Below, piece by piece: positions 19,965 to 28,179 of a DNA stretch of 64,000 bases (positions within the stretch are counted from its first letter, which is position 1; every line of letters starts with the position of its first letter). Source of the DNA: VRUE01 sp963715455 (GTDB lineage: Bacteria; Actinomycetota; Thermoleophilia; Solirubrobacterales; 70-9); contig OY970245.1 of the NCBI GenBank assembly GCA_963715455.1, positions 2,418,001 to 2,482,000 of the forward strand, written 5' to 3'. The position numbers and the translations under genes are program-made. The notes under the pieces were generated by a model that saw nothing but the letters and a program-made list of their open reading frames with translations, was not told the origin of the DNA and ran no database searches.

Positions 19965-21911
19965 TCAGCTCGCATCCCCGCCTGCATAGCCAGGCCGGGG
20001 CCGCGGAATCGGCCGCGCACCCTCACGCTGCGCCTTTTCCGGCTCAGGCGCCGGCTCGGCGGGCGCCGCCGGCTCCTCCTCGTCGGCAAACACTTCGTCC
20101 TCCGGCTTGCCGTCGAGCAGGGCAATGAACTGGTCGGCGTCAATCGTCTCGCGATCGAGCAGGATCTTGGAAATGCGGTCGAGCTCCTCATGCCGCTCGT
20201 TGAGCAAGTCCTTGGCGGTCTGGTGGGCGGCCTCGACGATGCGACGGATCTCGTCGTCGATCTCACGCGCGATCTCGTCGGAGTAGTCGGGTTCGGCGCT
20301 GAATTCGCGGCCGAGGAAGGGCTGGCCGCGATCGTGGCCGAAGACGCGTGGCCCGAGGCGCTCCGACATGCCGAAGCGCATCACCATCTGCTTCGCCGTC
20401 GCGGTCACCTTCTCGAGGTCGTTGGAGGCGCCAGTGGTGATCTCACCGAAGACGATCTCCTCGGCGGCGCGGCCGCCCAGGGTCATCGCCATCGTGTCGG
20501 TCAGCTCGGCGCGCGAGGTGAGGAACTTGTCTTCGGTCGGCAGGCTGATCGTGTAGCCGAGCGCCTGGCCGCGGCTGATGATCGAGATCTTGTGGACCGG
20601 ATCGCAGTTGGGCAGCAGATGGCCGACGATCGCGTGGCCAAGCTCGTGGTAGGCGGTGATCAGGCGCTCTTTCTCGCTCATCACGCGGGTCTTCTTCTCG
20701 GGCCCGGCGATCACCCGCATGATCCCCTCCTCGAGCTCCTGCATGGAGATCTCGCGGCGACCAGTGCGGGCGGTGAGCAACGCCGCCTCGTTGATCAGGT
20801 TGGCGAGGTCGGCGCCGGTGAAGCCGGGTGTCTGGCCGGCGAGCGCGTCGAGGTCGATCGCCTTGGAGAGCGGCTTGCCGCGCGTGTGCACCTCGAGAAT
20901 CTGCTTGCGGCCTTTGCGATCGGGACGGTCGACGACGACCTGGCGATCGAAGCGGCCCGGCCGCAGCAGCGCCGGGTCGAGGATGTCGGGCCGGTTGGTG
21001 GCGGCGATCAAGATGATGTTGTCTTTCATCTCGAAGCCGTCCATCTCGACCAGCAGCTGGTTGAGCGTCTGCTCGCGCTCGTCGTGCCCGCCACCCATAC
21101 CGGCCCCGCGGTGGCGACCGACAGCGTCGATCTCGTCCATGAAGATGATGCAGGGCGAGTTCTGCTTGGCCTGCTCGAAGAGGTCGCGCACGCGGCTGGC
21201 ACCAACGCCGACGAACATCTCGACGAAGTCCGAGCCGGAAATCGAGAAGAAGGGCACGCCCGCCTCGCCGGCGACAGCACGGGCGAGCAGCGTCTTACCG
21301 GTGCCGGGCGGGCCGTAGAGCAGCACCCCCTTGGGAATGCGGGCGCCGAGCGCCTGGAACTTCTTCGGGTTCTCGAGGAATTCCTTGATCTCGTGCAGCT
21401 CCTGCACGGCCTCGTCGACCCCGGCCACGTCGCGGAAGGTGATTTTCGGCGCGTCGACCGACATCCGCTTGGCCTTCGATTTGCCGAAGTTCATCACCCG
21501 CGAGCCGCCGCCCTGCATCTGGTTCATAAGGAAAATCCAGAAACCGAAGAAGAGCACGAAGGGCAGGATGTAGGTGAGCAGCGAGAGCAGGCTCGAGCCG
21601 CCGGTTCCCTTGACGGTCGTCTTCACGTCGTGCTGGTCGATCAGGTTGAGCAGCGACTGCTCGGTGTTGTTGGGGTAGCCGGTGGTGAAGCTTTCCCCGT
21701 TCTTGCGCTTGACGTCGAGCGTGTTGTCCTTGGGGTTGATCGTCAGCTCTTCGATCTTGCCGCCGGCGATCAGGCCGGTCTTCGGCGCGACCAGTTCGTT
21801 GTAGGAAGGGGCCTCCGAACCCGAGTCAGGGCTGATCACCCGCTGGGCGACGAAAGCAAGGATCACCACCAGCAGGATCGGGAAAGCTGCGCTCTTGAAA
21901 AAACGCCTCAC
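19965..21911 (-). CDS. ftsH: ATP-dependent zinc metalloprotease FtsH
   Basis: 648 residues. There are two N-terminal TM segments (about 8–25 and 105–127) around an extracytoplasmic domain. The AAA module has GPPGTGKTLLARAV, IIFMDEIDAVG and the second region of homology (TNRPDILDPALLRPGRFDR). The zinc site is HELGHA, with the third ligand Asp in the LGGRAAEE helix region. FtsH degrades membrane and short-lived cytoplasmic proteins. The Pro/Arg/Glu-rich C-terminal tail (about 605–648) is typical of actinobacterial FtsH. It is followed by the folP junction repeat. Confidence 0.97.
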   Translation of the reverse strand: MRRFFKSAAFPILLVVILAFVAQRVISPDSGSEAPSYNELVAPKTGLIAGGKIEELTINPKDNTLDVKRKNGESFTTGYPNNTEQSLLNLIDQHDVKTTVKGTGGSSLLSLLTYILPFVLFFGFWIFLMNQMQGGGSRVMNFGKSKAKRMSVDAPKITFRDVAGVDEAVQELHEIKEFLENPKKFQALGARIPKGVLLYGPPGTGKTLLARAVAGEAGVPFFSISGSDFVEMFVGVGASRVRDLFEQAKQNSPCIIFMDEIDAVGRHRGAGMGGGHDEREQTLNQLLVEMDGFEMKDNIILIAATNRPDILDPALLRPGRFDRQVVVDRPDRKGRKQILEVHTRGKPLSKAIDLDALAGQTPGFTGADLANLINEAALLTARTGRREISMQELEEGIMRVIAGPEKKTRVMSEKERLITAYHELGHAIVGHLLPNCDPVHKISIISRGQALGYTISLPTEDKFLTSRAELTDTMAMTLGGRAAEEIVFGEITTGASNDLEKVTATAKQMVMRFGMSERLGPRVFGHDRGQPFLGREFSAEPDYSDEIAREIDDEIRRIVEAAHQTAKDLLNERHEELDRISKILLDRETIDADQFIALLDGKPEDEVFADEEEPAAPAEPAPEPEKAQREGARPIPRPRPGYAGGDAS

Positions 21912-21946
21912 GAGGAAAAATCAGCGTACCAGGGCGGTTTTGCCAT

Positions 21947-22471
21947 CTAATCGTCCAACGCGGCCACGTAGGAGAGGTTGCGGTGGCGCTGAGCGTGGTC
22001 GAGGCCGTAGCCAATCGCGAAGCGGTTGGGGATCTCGAAGCCGACGTAACGAGGCGAGAGATCGACGCGCAGACGCTCGGGCTTGGTGAGCAGGGCGCAG
22101 ACCTCGAGCGAGGCCGGGTTGCGCGCCCGCAGGTTACGCATCAGGTACTGCAGGGTGAGGCCGGAATCGATGATGTCCTCGACGATCAGCACGTCGCGGC
22201 CTTCGATCGGCGCATCGAGGTCCTTGAGGATGCGCACGACGCCGGAGGAGTCGGTCTGCGAGCCATAGCTGGAGACCGCCATGAAGTCGATCTCGCAGGG
22301 CACGTCGACGTTGCGCATCAGGTCGGCGAGGAAGAGCACAGCGCCCTTCAGCACGCCAACCATGACAAGGTCGCGTCCGGCGTACTCCTCGCTGATCTGC
22401 CGGCCCAGCTCGGCAACACGCCGCTGCAGGTCCTCGCTGGAGACGAGGGTCTCGCCGATCGAGTCGCTCAC
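21947..22471 (-). CDS. hpt: Hypoxanthine(-guanine) phosphoribosyltransferase
   Basis: 174 residues from GTG 22471 (VSDSIGETLVSSEDLQRR). An ATG 18 codons upstream is open but adds a basic stretch absent from the family. VGVLKGAVLFLADL, the flexible-loop SYGSQTDSSG and the PRPP-binding signature VLIVEDIIDSGLTL are intact. It salvages hypoxanthine and guanine to IMP and GMP. It lies between tilS and ftsH, the standard tilS–hpt–ftsH order. Confidence 0.95.
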   Translation of the reverse strand: MSDSIGETLVSSEDLQRRVAELGRQISEEYAGRDLVMVGVLKGAVLFLADLMRNVDVPCEIDFMAVSSYGSQTDSSGVVRILKDLDAPIEGRDVLIVEDIIDSGLTLQYLMRNLRARNPASLEVCALLTKPERLRVDLSPRYVGFEIPNRFAIGYGLDHAQRHRNLSYVAALDD

Positions 22472-22545
22472 GGGCGGGAGTCTAGGAGCATCTCCCTTGC
22501 GGTGACTTCGCCTTTTGAGGTGCATATGGGCCCAAAACGACGAAG

Positions 22546-23484
22546 TCAGCGCTCGGCGTGCAGTACGCCGCGCTCGACGACGGCGCGCACGCCACCGCCG
22601 AGGTCGAGCATCGCCGTCCCCGTGCGGCGCAGACCGGCAACCTCGTCGGCGTGGTTGGCGGCACCCGGCACCGGCCGGCCCGCAGCGCGATCGGCAAGCC
22701 GCTGCACGACCAGGCGGCGCAAAGCCGGGTGTAGCTCGGCCAGGCGACCGAGCTCGATAGTTCCCCGCGTCCCGTTCCCCGCGCGGTCGAGCTCGGCATC
22801 GACGAGCGAATCGAGCAGCTCCGCCTCGTCGCGCAGCAGCTCCGCAGTGCGCAACACGTTGCGGGCGGCGGCGGGGTGGATCTCAGTCAGGGCCGGAGCA
22901 AGGCGATGGCGCACGCGGTTGCGGGCGTAGCCGGTCTCCGCGTTGGTTGGGTCGTCGCGCCAGGACAGCCCTCGCTCCTCGCAGTAGGCGGTGGTCTGCT
23001 CACGAGTGAAGCCGAGCAGCGGCCGCACGAGGCTGCCGTCACGCGGCCTCATGCCGAGCAGCGCCCGGCGACTGGGCGAAGAAGCAAGCCGGTAGAGGAT
23101 TGTCTCGAGCTGATCGTCGGCGGTGTGTCCGGTGGCGATCAGCGCCTCGTCCGAAAGCGCCAGGCGCGCCGCTGCCGCGTAGCGCGTGTCGCGCGCCCAA
23201 CCCTGCAGGTTCCCCGGCCCCTCGGGTCGGCGCGGCCGCTCGATCTCGAGCCGCACGCCAAGCCGCTCGCAGAACGCTTCGCAATGGGCTTGGTCGGCAT
23301 CGGAGTCGTCGCGCAGGCCGTAGTTGACATGCAGAGCGGTTACCCCCTCGGTGCCAAGCAATCGGACAACGAGGTCGAGCAAGCAGACCGAATCGCGCCC
23401 CCCGGAGAGCATCGCCACGAGCGGCACGTCTACGGGCAAAAGCCCGCCCTCGCGAACGGCATCCAGCATTGCCTCGCTCTCCAT
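22546..23484 (-). CDS. tilS: tRNA(Ile)-lysidine synthase
   Basis: 312 residues. The PP-loop SGGRDS is at 27–32, followed by LHVNYGLRDDSDADQ, the HTADDQLET block and GMRPRDGSLVRPLLGF. It uses ATP and lysine to modify C34 of tRNA-Ile(CAU), changing it to read AUA. The protein is short, lacking most of the C-terminal tRNA-binding extension, as in many actinobacterial forms. The upstream cyclase gene is 18 nt away on the same strand, so they may share a transcript. Confidence 0.95.
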   Translation of the reverse strand: MESEAMLDAVREGGLLPVDVPLVAMLSGGRDSVCLLDLVVRLLGTEGVTALHVNYGLRDDSDADQAHCEAFCERLGVRLEIERPRRPEGPGNLQGWARDTRYAAAARLALSDEALIATGHTADDQLETILYRLASSPSRRALLGMRPRDGSLVRPLLGFTREQTTAYCEERGLSWRDDPTNAETGYARNRVRHRLAPALTEIHPAAARNVLRTAELLRDEAELLDSLVDAELDRAGNGTRGTIELGRLAELHPALRRLVVQRLADRAAGRPVPGAANHADEVAGLRRTGTAMLDLGGGVRAVVERGVLHAER

Positions 23485-23502
23485 ATAGGTAAGTGTCGCG
23501 GG

Positions 23503-24687
23503 TCAGGTCGCGGCGCGGACAACGAAGAGCGGCGTCGGCTCGGGGAAGCCCTTGAGCTTGACCTCGCCGATCGGCTCACAGATCAGGTCGCGGCCCTTGA
23601 GCGCTTCACTGACGCGGTCGGTGACCAGCACCTCACCCGCCTGGGCACTGCCCACCACACGGTGAGCGAGGTTGACGTGGGTGCCGAAGTAGTCGCCATC
23701 GCGGTAGACGGCCTGCGCGTAGTGAATGCCGACCCGGGGCTGCGGCCGCAGCGGGAAACGGTCCATCAGCCCGACCGCCCACTCGGTCAGCGAGCCGGGG
23801 TCCGGCGAGACAACCATCACCTCGTCGCCGATCGTCTTGACGATCGTCGCCTCGGGGGGCATCGTCGCCTCGACCGTTTCGACGAAGTTCTCGATCACGT
23901 CGAGCGCCTCCAGGTCCCCCTCCTCCTCGGTGTAGCGGGTGAAGCCGGTGAGGTCGATGAAGCAGAGCGTGACTGGCACGTGGTGGACCTGCGTGCCGGC
24001 AGCCCCCAGCTCGCTCTCCATGTGGCCGACCACATCCTGTTCGAGGAAGAAGCGCAGGTAGCGAGTGTGTAGGTACTCGGTGAGCGGCGTCGCCAGGGGC
24101 AGGATGTCAGCGGCCAGCTCGCCCATCTCCTCGGCCATCTCCAGCTCCGGAACACCGTCGCGGATCAGCGGTTCGTGGACGTAGAGGTGAAAGAGGCGCA
24201 CCTCGGCATCGGCGATACGACGCAGCGACTGCACGTAGACGCGAACCAGCTGCAGGAAGGCGACCAGTGGGAAGCCGGCAGCGAGCACCCGTGCGCAGTG
24301 GCGCAAGGCTTTGACGTCCTCCGGGCTGAGCAGGCGCTCTTGGCCCAGCGGCGTGCCGAGGATGACGAGGATGCGCTCGATCAGCTGCGGCTCGAGTCCG
24401 GTCTCCTCGGAAACCTCGGCAACCGTCACCCGCCCCTCCGGGCGGGGAAAGAGTTCCTCGGCGAAGCCGAAGGCGAGGCGGCCCTCACGCCCGGCTCGCT
24501 TGAGGTCCTCCAGAGAGTGACCCCGCTCGCGCATGCGGGCGACCACACGCGCCTGCGCCGCCGCAGCGGCCGTCCAGCGCCCACGCCGCACCGGCACGAC
24601 CTTCTCGTCGGCCCAGCGCTTCAGCGTCGCCGCCGATACCCCCGCGCGGCGCGAAGCCTCCTTCAGAGATATGCGCTCTTCAGCCAT
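23503..24687 (-). CDS. MerR-like HTH fused to a class III adenylate/guanylate cyclase
   Basis: 394 residues. The first ~70 form a MerR-type winged helix (SLKEASRRAGVSAATLKRWADEKVV). A second helical HTH-like part follows around 85–125 (VTVAEVSEETGLEPQLIERIL). The C-terminal ~155 residues are a class III cyclase homology domain: TLCFIDLTGFTRYTEEEGD with the first metal Asp near 246, VKTIGDEVMVVS with the second Asp, and GTHVNLAHRVVGSAQAGEVLVT with the Asn/Arg block. The protein has no TM segment. It may couple ligand or DNA binding to cAMP synthesis. Substrate choice (ATP or GTP) is not decided by what I can see. Confidence 0.85.
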   Translation of the reverse strand: MAEERISLKEASRRAGVSAATLKRWADEKVVPVRRGRWTAAAAAQARVVARMRERGHSLEDLKRAGREGRLAFGFAEELFPRPEGRVTVAEVSEETGLEPQLIERILVILGTPLGQERLLSPEDVKALRHCARVLAAGFPLVAFLQLVRVYVQSLRRIADAEVRLFHLYVHEPLIRDGVPELEMAEEMGELAADILPLATPLTEYLHTRYLRFFLEQDVVGHMESELGAAGTQVHHVPVTLCFIDLTGFTRYTEEEGDLEALDVIENFVETVEATMPPEATIVKTIGDEVMVVSPDPGSLTEWAVGLMDRFPLRPQPRVGIHYAQAVYRDGDYFGTHVNLAHRVVGSAQAGEVLVTDRVSEALKGRDLICEPIGEVKLKGFPEPTPLFVVRAAT

Positions 24688-24738
24688 AGGGTCCAGCGAG
24701 GCTAGACATCAAGGCCGACGAGCCGCGGCGATGCGTAA

Positions 24739-24851
24739 GGGGCGATCCCGGTAGGGGTGGAACGTCTTGTACTTTTCCCGCCGCAGCGCCGGCGGACAGC
24801 CAACCCGTGTCTTCGGGAAAAGTTAAGTGGAACCCCTACCGGGATCGCCCC
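24739..24851. repeat. Long two-step inverted repeat downstream of glnK
   Basis: The outer arms 24739–24758 and 24832–24851 are perfect 20-bp complements (outer end GGGGCGATCCCGG). The inner arms ACTTTTCCCG (24771–24780) and CGGGAAAAGT (24814–24823) are perfect 10-bp complements. A GC hairpin (CCGCC/GGCGG) lies in the centre. No U-tract follows on either strand and no open frame of substance is inside. It lies 4 nt after the glnK stop. It could be a miniature inverted-repeat element, an mRNA-stabilising 3' structure or an attenuator ahead of the cyclase gene. Confidence 0.8.
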
Positions 24852-24855
24852 GGGG

Positions 24856-25224
24856 TCATGTTGGTATCTCGGACTCCTCGTGCACCTGCAAAACGGGCTC
24901 CCCGTCCTCACCGGTGCGGATGCGAATCGCTTCCTCCACCGGGATGACGAAGATCTTGCCGTCGCCGACCTCACCCGTGCGGGCGTGCTTGAGGATCGTC
25001 TCGACGACCAGGCCCTTGTCCTTGTCCTCCACGACGACCTCGAGCTTGAGCTTCGGCCGGACGTTGACGGTGAGCGTCGAGCCACGGTACTTCTCGACGA
25101 TCCCCTTCTGGCGGCCGGAGCCCTTGGCCTCGAGGATCGACAGGGATGGGAATCCCTTGTCGAGCAACTCGGCCCGGATCGGCTCGAACGCCTCGTGGCG
25201 AATGAACGCCTCTATCTTCTTCAT
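24856..25224 (-). CDS. PII nitrogen regulatory protein lacking Tyr51
   Basis: 122 residues beginning MKKIEAFIRHEAFEPIRAEL. AKGSGRQKG, EKYRGSTLTVNVRPKLKLEVVV, ARTGEVGDGKIFV and EAIRIRTGE are the PII core, including the ATP/2-oxoglutarate residues Gln39, Lys58 and the GDGKIFV block. Tyr46 of the T-loop is kept, but the residue at position 51, the tyrosine normally uridylylated or adenylylated, is Leu. A ~10-residue C-terminal extension is present. PII trimers gate AmtB and sense 2-oxoglutarate and energy. It lies 13 nt downstream of the ammonium transporter gene. Control here should depend on ligand binding and not on Tyr51 modification. Confidence 0.92.
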   Translation of the reverse strand: MKKIEAFIRHEAFEPIRAELLDKGFPSLSILEAKGSGRQKGIVEKYRGSTLTVNVRPKLKLEVVVEDKDKGLVVETILKHARTGEVGDGKIFVIPVEEAIRIRTGEDGEPVLQVHEESEIPT

Positions 25225-25237
25225 GCGCTCGACCCTC

Positions 25238-26740
25238 CTATCGCGTCTCGGTGGCTGTCATCTGGGCAGGAGCCGGCGCTGGCACACCGGTCCCGGCGCC
25301 CATCGTGCTGGGCAAGCCGGTGGAGTACTCCGGCTGCGGGATGAACTGCTCCGGGTACCCGTACATCCCGTGCGAGCTGATGTCGAGGCCGGCTTCCTCC
25401 TCCTCGTCGGAGACCCGCAACCCGATCGTCGCTTTGATGATCGCGAACGTGGTTATCGAGATGACGAAGACGACGACGAAGGTGAAGAGCACCGCCAGGC
25501 CCTGGACCCCCAGCTGGCCGAAGGCCGTGCCGAGGCTCTGGTCGCCGAAGATCCCGTACCAGATACCCGGTCCGGCGCCTTCGACGATCAGCCGCGGCGA
25601 GGCGAAGATGCCCACCGCCAGGGTGCCCCAGATTCCCGCCAGGCCGTGCGCGGAGAGGGCGCCCACCGGATCGTCGAGCAGCTTGTCGATCGCCAGCACC
25701 GCGTAGACGACGATCAATCCGGCGATGAAGCCGATGATCGGCGCCGCCCAGTACTCGACGAAGCCCGACGGAGCGGTGATGCCGACCAGACCGGCGATCG
25801 CGCCGTTGCCGGCCATGCCGACATCGAGCGAGCGGCTCTTCATGTAGACCGCCAATGAAGCGCCGATCACCCCGGCTGCCGCGGCGAGCTGGGTATTCAG
25901 CATCACCTCACCGAAGAACGAGCCGGCGGTTTCGAAGGTCGAGCCTCCGTTGAAGCCGAACCAGCCGATCCAGAGGATGATCACGCCGAGGCCAACCAGC
26001 GGCATCGAGTGCCCGGGGATGACCCGTGGCTTGCCGTTGGCGTCGTACTTGCCCTTGCGAGCGCCGAGCAGGAGCAGCGCCGCGAGCGCCCCGACCGCAC
26101 CGGTCAGGTGGACGACCGAGGAGCCGGCGAAGTCCATTACCGGCTTGCCGCTGATGTCGGAGAGCAGCCCGCCGCCCCAAACCGCGTGGGCGACCAGCGG
26201 GTAGATGATCGCGCCGAAGACCGCCGCGTAGATCACGTAGGCGCCGAACTTGATCCGCTCCAGGGTCGTGCCCCAGACGATCGCCAGGGAGACAGCACAG
26301 AATGCGAGCCCGAAAAGCATCAGCATCGCGGTTTCGCCGGTGACCGCTTCTCCCGCGACCGTCTGGTCGAAGTGGAAGAAGAAGCCGCTGCCGCCGAAGA
26401 TCTTGTTGCCCGGCAGGCCTTCGGCGCCATTGCCGCCTTCGGCGATGCCGTAGCCGATCGCCCACCAGGCGAGCGTGCAGATCGCCAGGTTGACGAGAAT
26501 CTTGGCCACCCCAGTGCCGGCGTTCTTCTGCCTCGAGAAGCCGATCTCGAGGAACATGAACCCGGCCTGCATAAGGAAGACCAGGGCGGTCGCGACGGCG
26601 ACCCAGACCATGTTCAGCTCGCTGACCTTTTCTTCGAGCGAGCCGGCAACTTCGCCGACAGTCGCAGCCCCTGCCACGGATGGCAGCACCAGGGCCGCAA
26701 GTGCCGCGAATATCACGGCGAGGCCCATCTTCTTTCTCAT
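25238..26740 (-). CDS. amt: Ammonium transporter AmtB/Amt family
   Basis: 500 residues from ATG 26740, chosen because AAGGAGGGAG precedes it by 5 nt and the product opens with a signal peptide (MRKKMGLAVIFAALAALVL...AGA). About eleven membrane helices follow. The two pore histidines are in SSVVHLTGAVGAL and LSAHGLAGIWGT. The C-terminus GLDISSHGMYGYPEQF is the cytoplasmic PII-interacting tail. It conducts ammonium, gated by the PII protein encoded next. It is transcribed divergently from the iron-uptake genes. Confidence 0.95.
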   Translation of the reverse strand: MRKKMGLAVIFAALAALVLPSVAGAATVGEVAGSLEEKVSELNMVWVAVATALVFLMQAGFMFLEIGFSRQKNAGTGVAKILVNLAICTLAWWAIGYGIAEGGNGAEGLPGNKIFGGSGFFFHFDQTVAGEAVTGETAMLMLFGLAFCAVSLAIVWGTTLERIKFGAYVIYAAVFGAIIYPLVAHAVWGGGLLSDISGKPVMDFAGSSVVHLTGAVGALAALLLLGARKGKYDANGKPRVIPGHSMPLVGLGVIILWIGWFGFNGGSTFETAGSFFGEVMLNTQLAAAAGVIGASLAVYMKSRSLDVGMAGNGAIAGLVGITAPSGFVEYWAAPIIGFIAGLIVVYAVLAIDKLLDDPVGALSAHGLAGIWGTLAVGIFASPRLIVEGAGPGIWYGIFGDQSLGTAFGQLGVQGLAVLFTFVVVFVISITTFAIIKATIGLRVSDEEEEAGLDISSHGMYGYPEQFIPQPEYSTGLPSTMGAGTGVPAPAPAQMTATETR

Positions 26741-26998
26741 CGAAACTCCCTCCTTGCCCACCGGAGCACGCCCCGGCGGTCGCGGTTTGGCGGTCGCAGC
26801 CAAGGTATGGAGCGGCTTGAGGGCTGTGTTTGGACGGATGGAGAAAATCCGCCCGGCACGTTTCTCACGAGTGGCGGAGGGGCCTGGCATTCGGCCTGCC
26901 TAACGAATCCCGACTTCATCACTCGGATTCAGTTAGGGTTGCCTTTCGGCTTAGGCAAGCCTAAGTACACTCCCACGATTCAGGAGGCACTCGACTCG
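26741..26998. promoter_or_regulatory. Divergent intergenic region, ammonium transporter versus iron uptake
   Basis: 258 nt without a convincing gene. On the minus side it holds the amt ribosome-binding site (AAGGAGGG). On the plus side it holds the iron-box-like palindrome and the CAGGAGGCAC ribosome-binding site of the lipoprotein gene. Promoter elements cannot be fixed by eye. Confidence 0.6.
26933..26965. promoter_or_regulatory. DtxR/IdeR-like iron box ahead of the iron-uptake genes
   Basis: CTTAGGCAAGCCTAAG (26950–26965) is a 7-bp inverted repeat around AA. A preceding TTAGGGTTGCC (26933–26943) looks like a second half-site set, and GCCTAAC occurs further upstream near 26898. The TTAGG...CCTAA pattern resembles the operator of DtxR/IdeR repressors, whose 19-bp consensus is TTAGGTTAGSCTAACCTAA. 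It lies 33 nt ahead of an ATG for an iron-uptake lipoprotein, which supports iron-dependent repression. Confidence 0.65.
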
Positions 26999-28090
26999 AT
27001 GAAGGTCAGGGCAAAGTTCGGATTGGCACTCGCATCTCTCGCGCTCGCAGTACCGACTGCCGCCGGCTGCGGCGACAGCAGCGACGAGGAGACCACGGTG
27101 GAGGGCAGCGCCGCGCAGCTGCAACCGGTCAAGGGCTACCTGACTGACCACTCGGCCGACCTGGTCGACCAGGTCGCGGTCCTCAAGCAGAACGCCGACG
27201 AGTACTACGAGCTGGCCGAATCGGTCAATTTCGATTACGACCGCCTGCTCGCAGAGCACGGGCCCGAAGTCGAAGAGATCCTCGCCGACTCCAAGGAAGC
27301 CTTCGTCAGCGCCAACCCGGCTTACGAGCAGATGGAGGGGATCGTCGCCGGCGTGCCGCGGCTGGCCCAGTACGACGTCGATATCGACGCTGGCTCGGAC
27401 GCCTCGACGCCTGAAGACGCAGTCTCCTTCACCCTGACGACACCGTCGGGCAAGCAGCTGAAGCAGCCCGGCAACCTCTTCTTCCTCACCGAGACCGCCC
27501 TCTACGGCACCAATCCCGAGCTGCAGGCGAAGGGCACGAAGCCCGACGTGAACGGGGACGGCAAGGTCGAATTCGGCGAGGGCCTGCCCGACGCCGACAC
27601 CTACAAGGCAACCCTGGACGAATTCGAGCAGCAGGCGCAGAGCCTCGACGAAGACGCTCAGGAGTTCGAACCGACCCCCTCCGACGCGCTCACTTCGATC
27701 GTCGTCATGACCCCAACGATGAGCGAGTACTTCGAGGCCTGGAAGAACTCGCGCTTCATCGCCGGCGAAGGCGCCGAGGAACTCGGCTTCGTCGCCACCT
27801 CACGCCTCTCCGACATCGCCGACATCCTCGGCGGCATCCTCGTCACCTACGACGGCATCGAACCGCTGATCGCCAGCGAGAACCCCCAGCAGGCCAGGCA
27901 GACGCGCAAGGAGCTGCAGAACCTCGTCGACTTCGCCTCCGAACTGCGCGATCGCGAGGCCGGCGGCGAGAAGTTCACCGCCAAGCAGGCCGACGCGCTC
28001 GGCGCCCAGGCGCAGGCCCAGGCCGAGGCGATCGCCGGGCAGGTGACCCAAGCCGCCAAGCAGCTCGACGTCGAACTGCAAGAAGGCTAG
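26999..28090 (+). CDS. EfeO/imelysin-like iron-uptake lipoprotein
   Basis: 363 residues from ATG 26999, with GGAGG about 12 nt upstream. A signal sequence ends in a lipobox-like AAGC (Cys24), so the protein is probably anchored outside the membrane. The rest is mostly acidic and helical. It contains an HxxE (HGPE) near residue 87 as in M75/imelysin proteins, a Ca-binding-like DVNGDGKVEFGE loop near 185, and repeated YxxL/E-rich helices. It is followed at once by an FTR1-type permease gene in the same reading frame and preceded by an iron-box-like site. The EfeO assignment rests on context and weak motifs. Confidence 0.6.
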   Translation: MKVRAKFGLALASLALAVPTAAGCGDSSDEETTVEGSAAQLQPVKGYLTDHSADLVDQVAVLKQNADEYYELAESVNFDYDRLLAEHGPEVEEILADSKEAFVSANPAYEQMEGIVAGVPRLAQYDVDIDAGSDASTPEDAVSFTLTTPSGKQLKQPGNLFFLTETALYGTNPELQAKGTKPDVNGDGKVEFGEGLPDADTYKATLDEFEQQAQSLDEDAQEFEPTPSDALTSIVVMTPTMSEYFEAWKNSRFIAGEGAEELGFVATSRLSDIADILGGILVTYDGIEPLIASENPQQARQTRKELQNLVDFASELRDREAGGEKFTAKQADALGAQAQAQAEAIAGQVTQAAKQLDVELQEG

Positions 28091-28141
28091 GCGAGACCGG
28101 TCCGGCAAGGACATCCACAGCAGCGGCCCCAATGGGCCACG

Positions 28142-28179
28142 AAAGCCGCCATCGCGATGCTCTTCGCGATGGCGGCTTT
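28142..28179. promoter_or_regulatory. 16-bp perfect hairpin enclosing the permease start codon
   Basis: 28142–28157 (AAAGCCGCCATCGCGA) and 28164–28179 are perfectly complementary, with a 6-nt loop TGCTCT. The first ATG of the permease (28157–28159) straddles stem and loop. It could act as a terminator/attenuator after the lipoprotein gene (TTT follows the stem) or as a translation-blocking hairpin. Confidence 0.75.

Noticed and set aside
19935..21950. 671-codon open frame on the plus strand opposite ftsH
   Set aside because: Antisense to an intact FtsH. Composition fits reverse-complement codon bias in GC-rich DNA.
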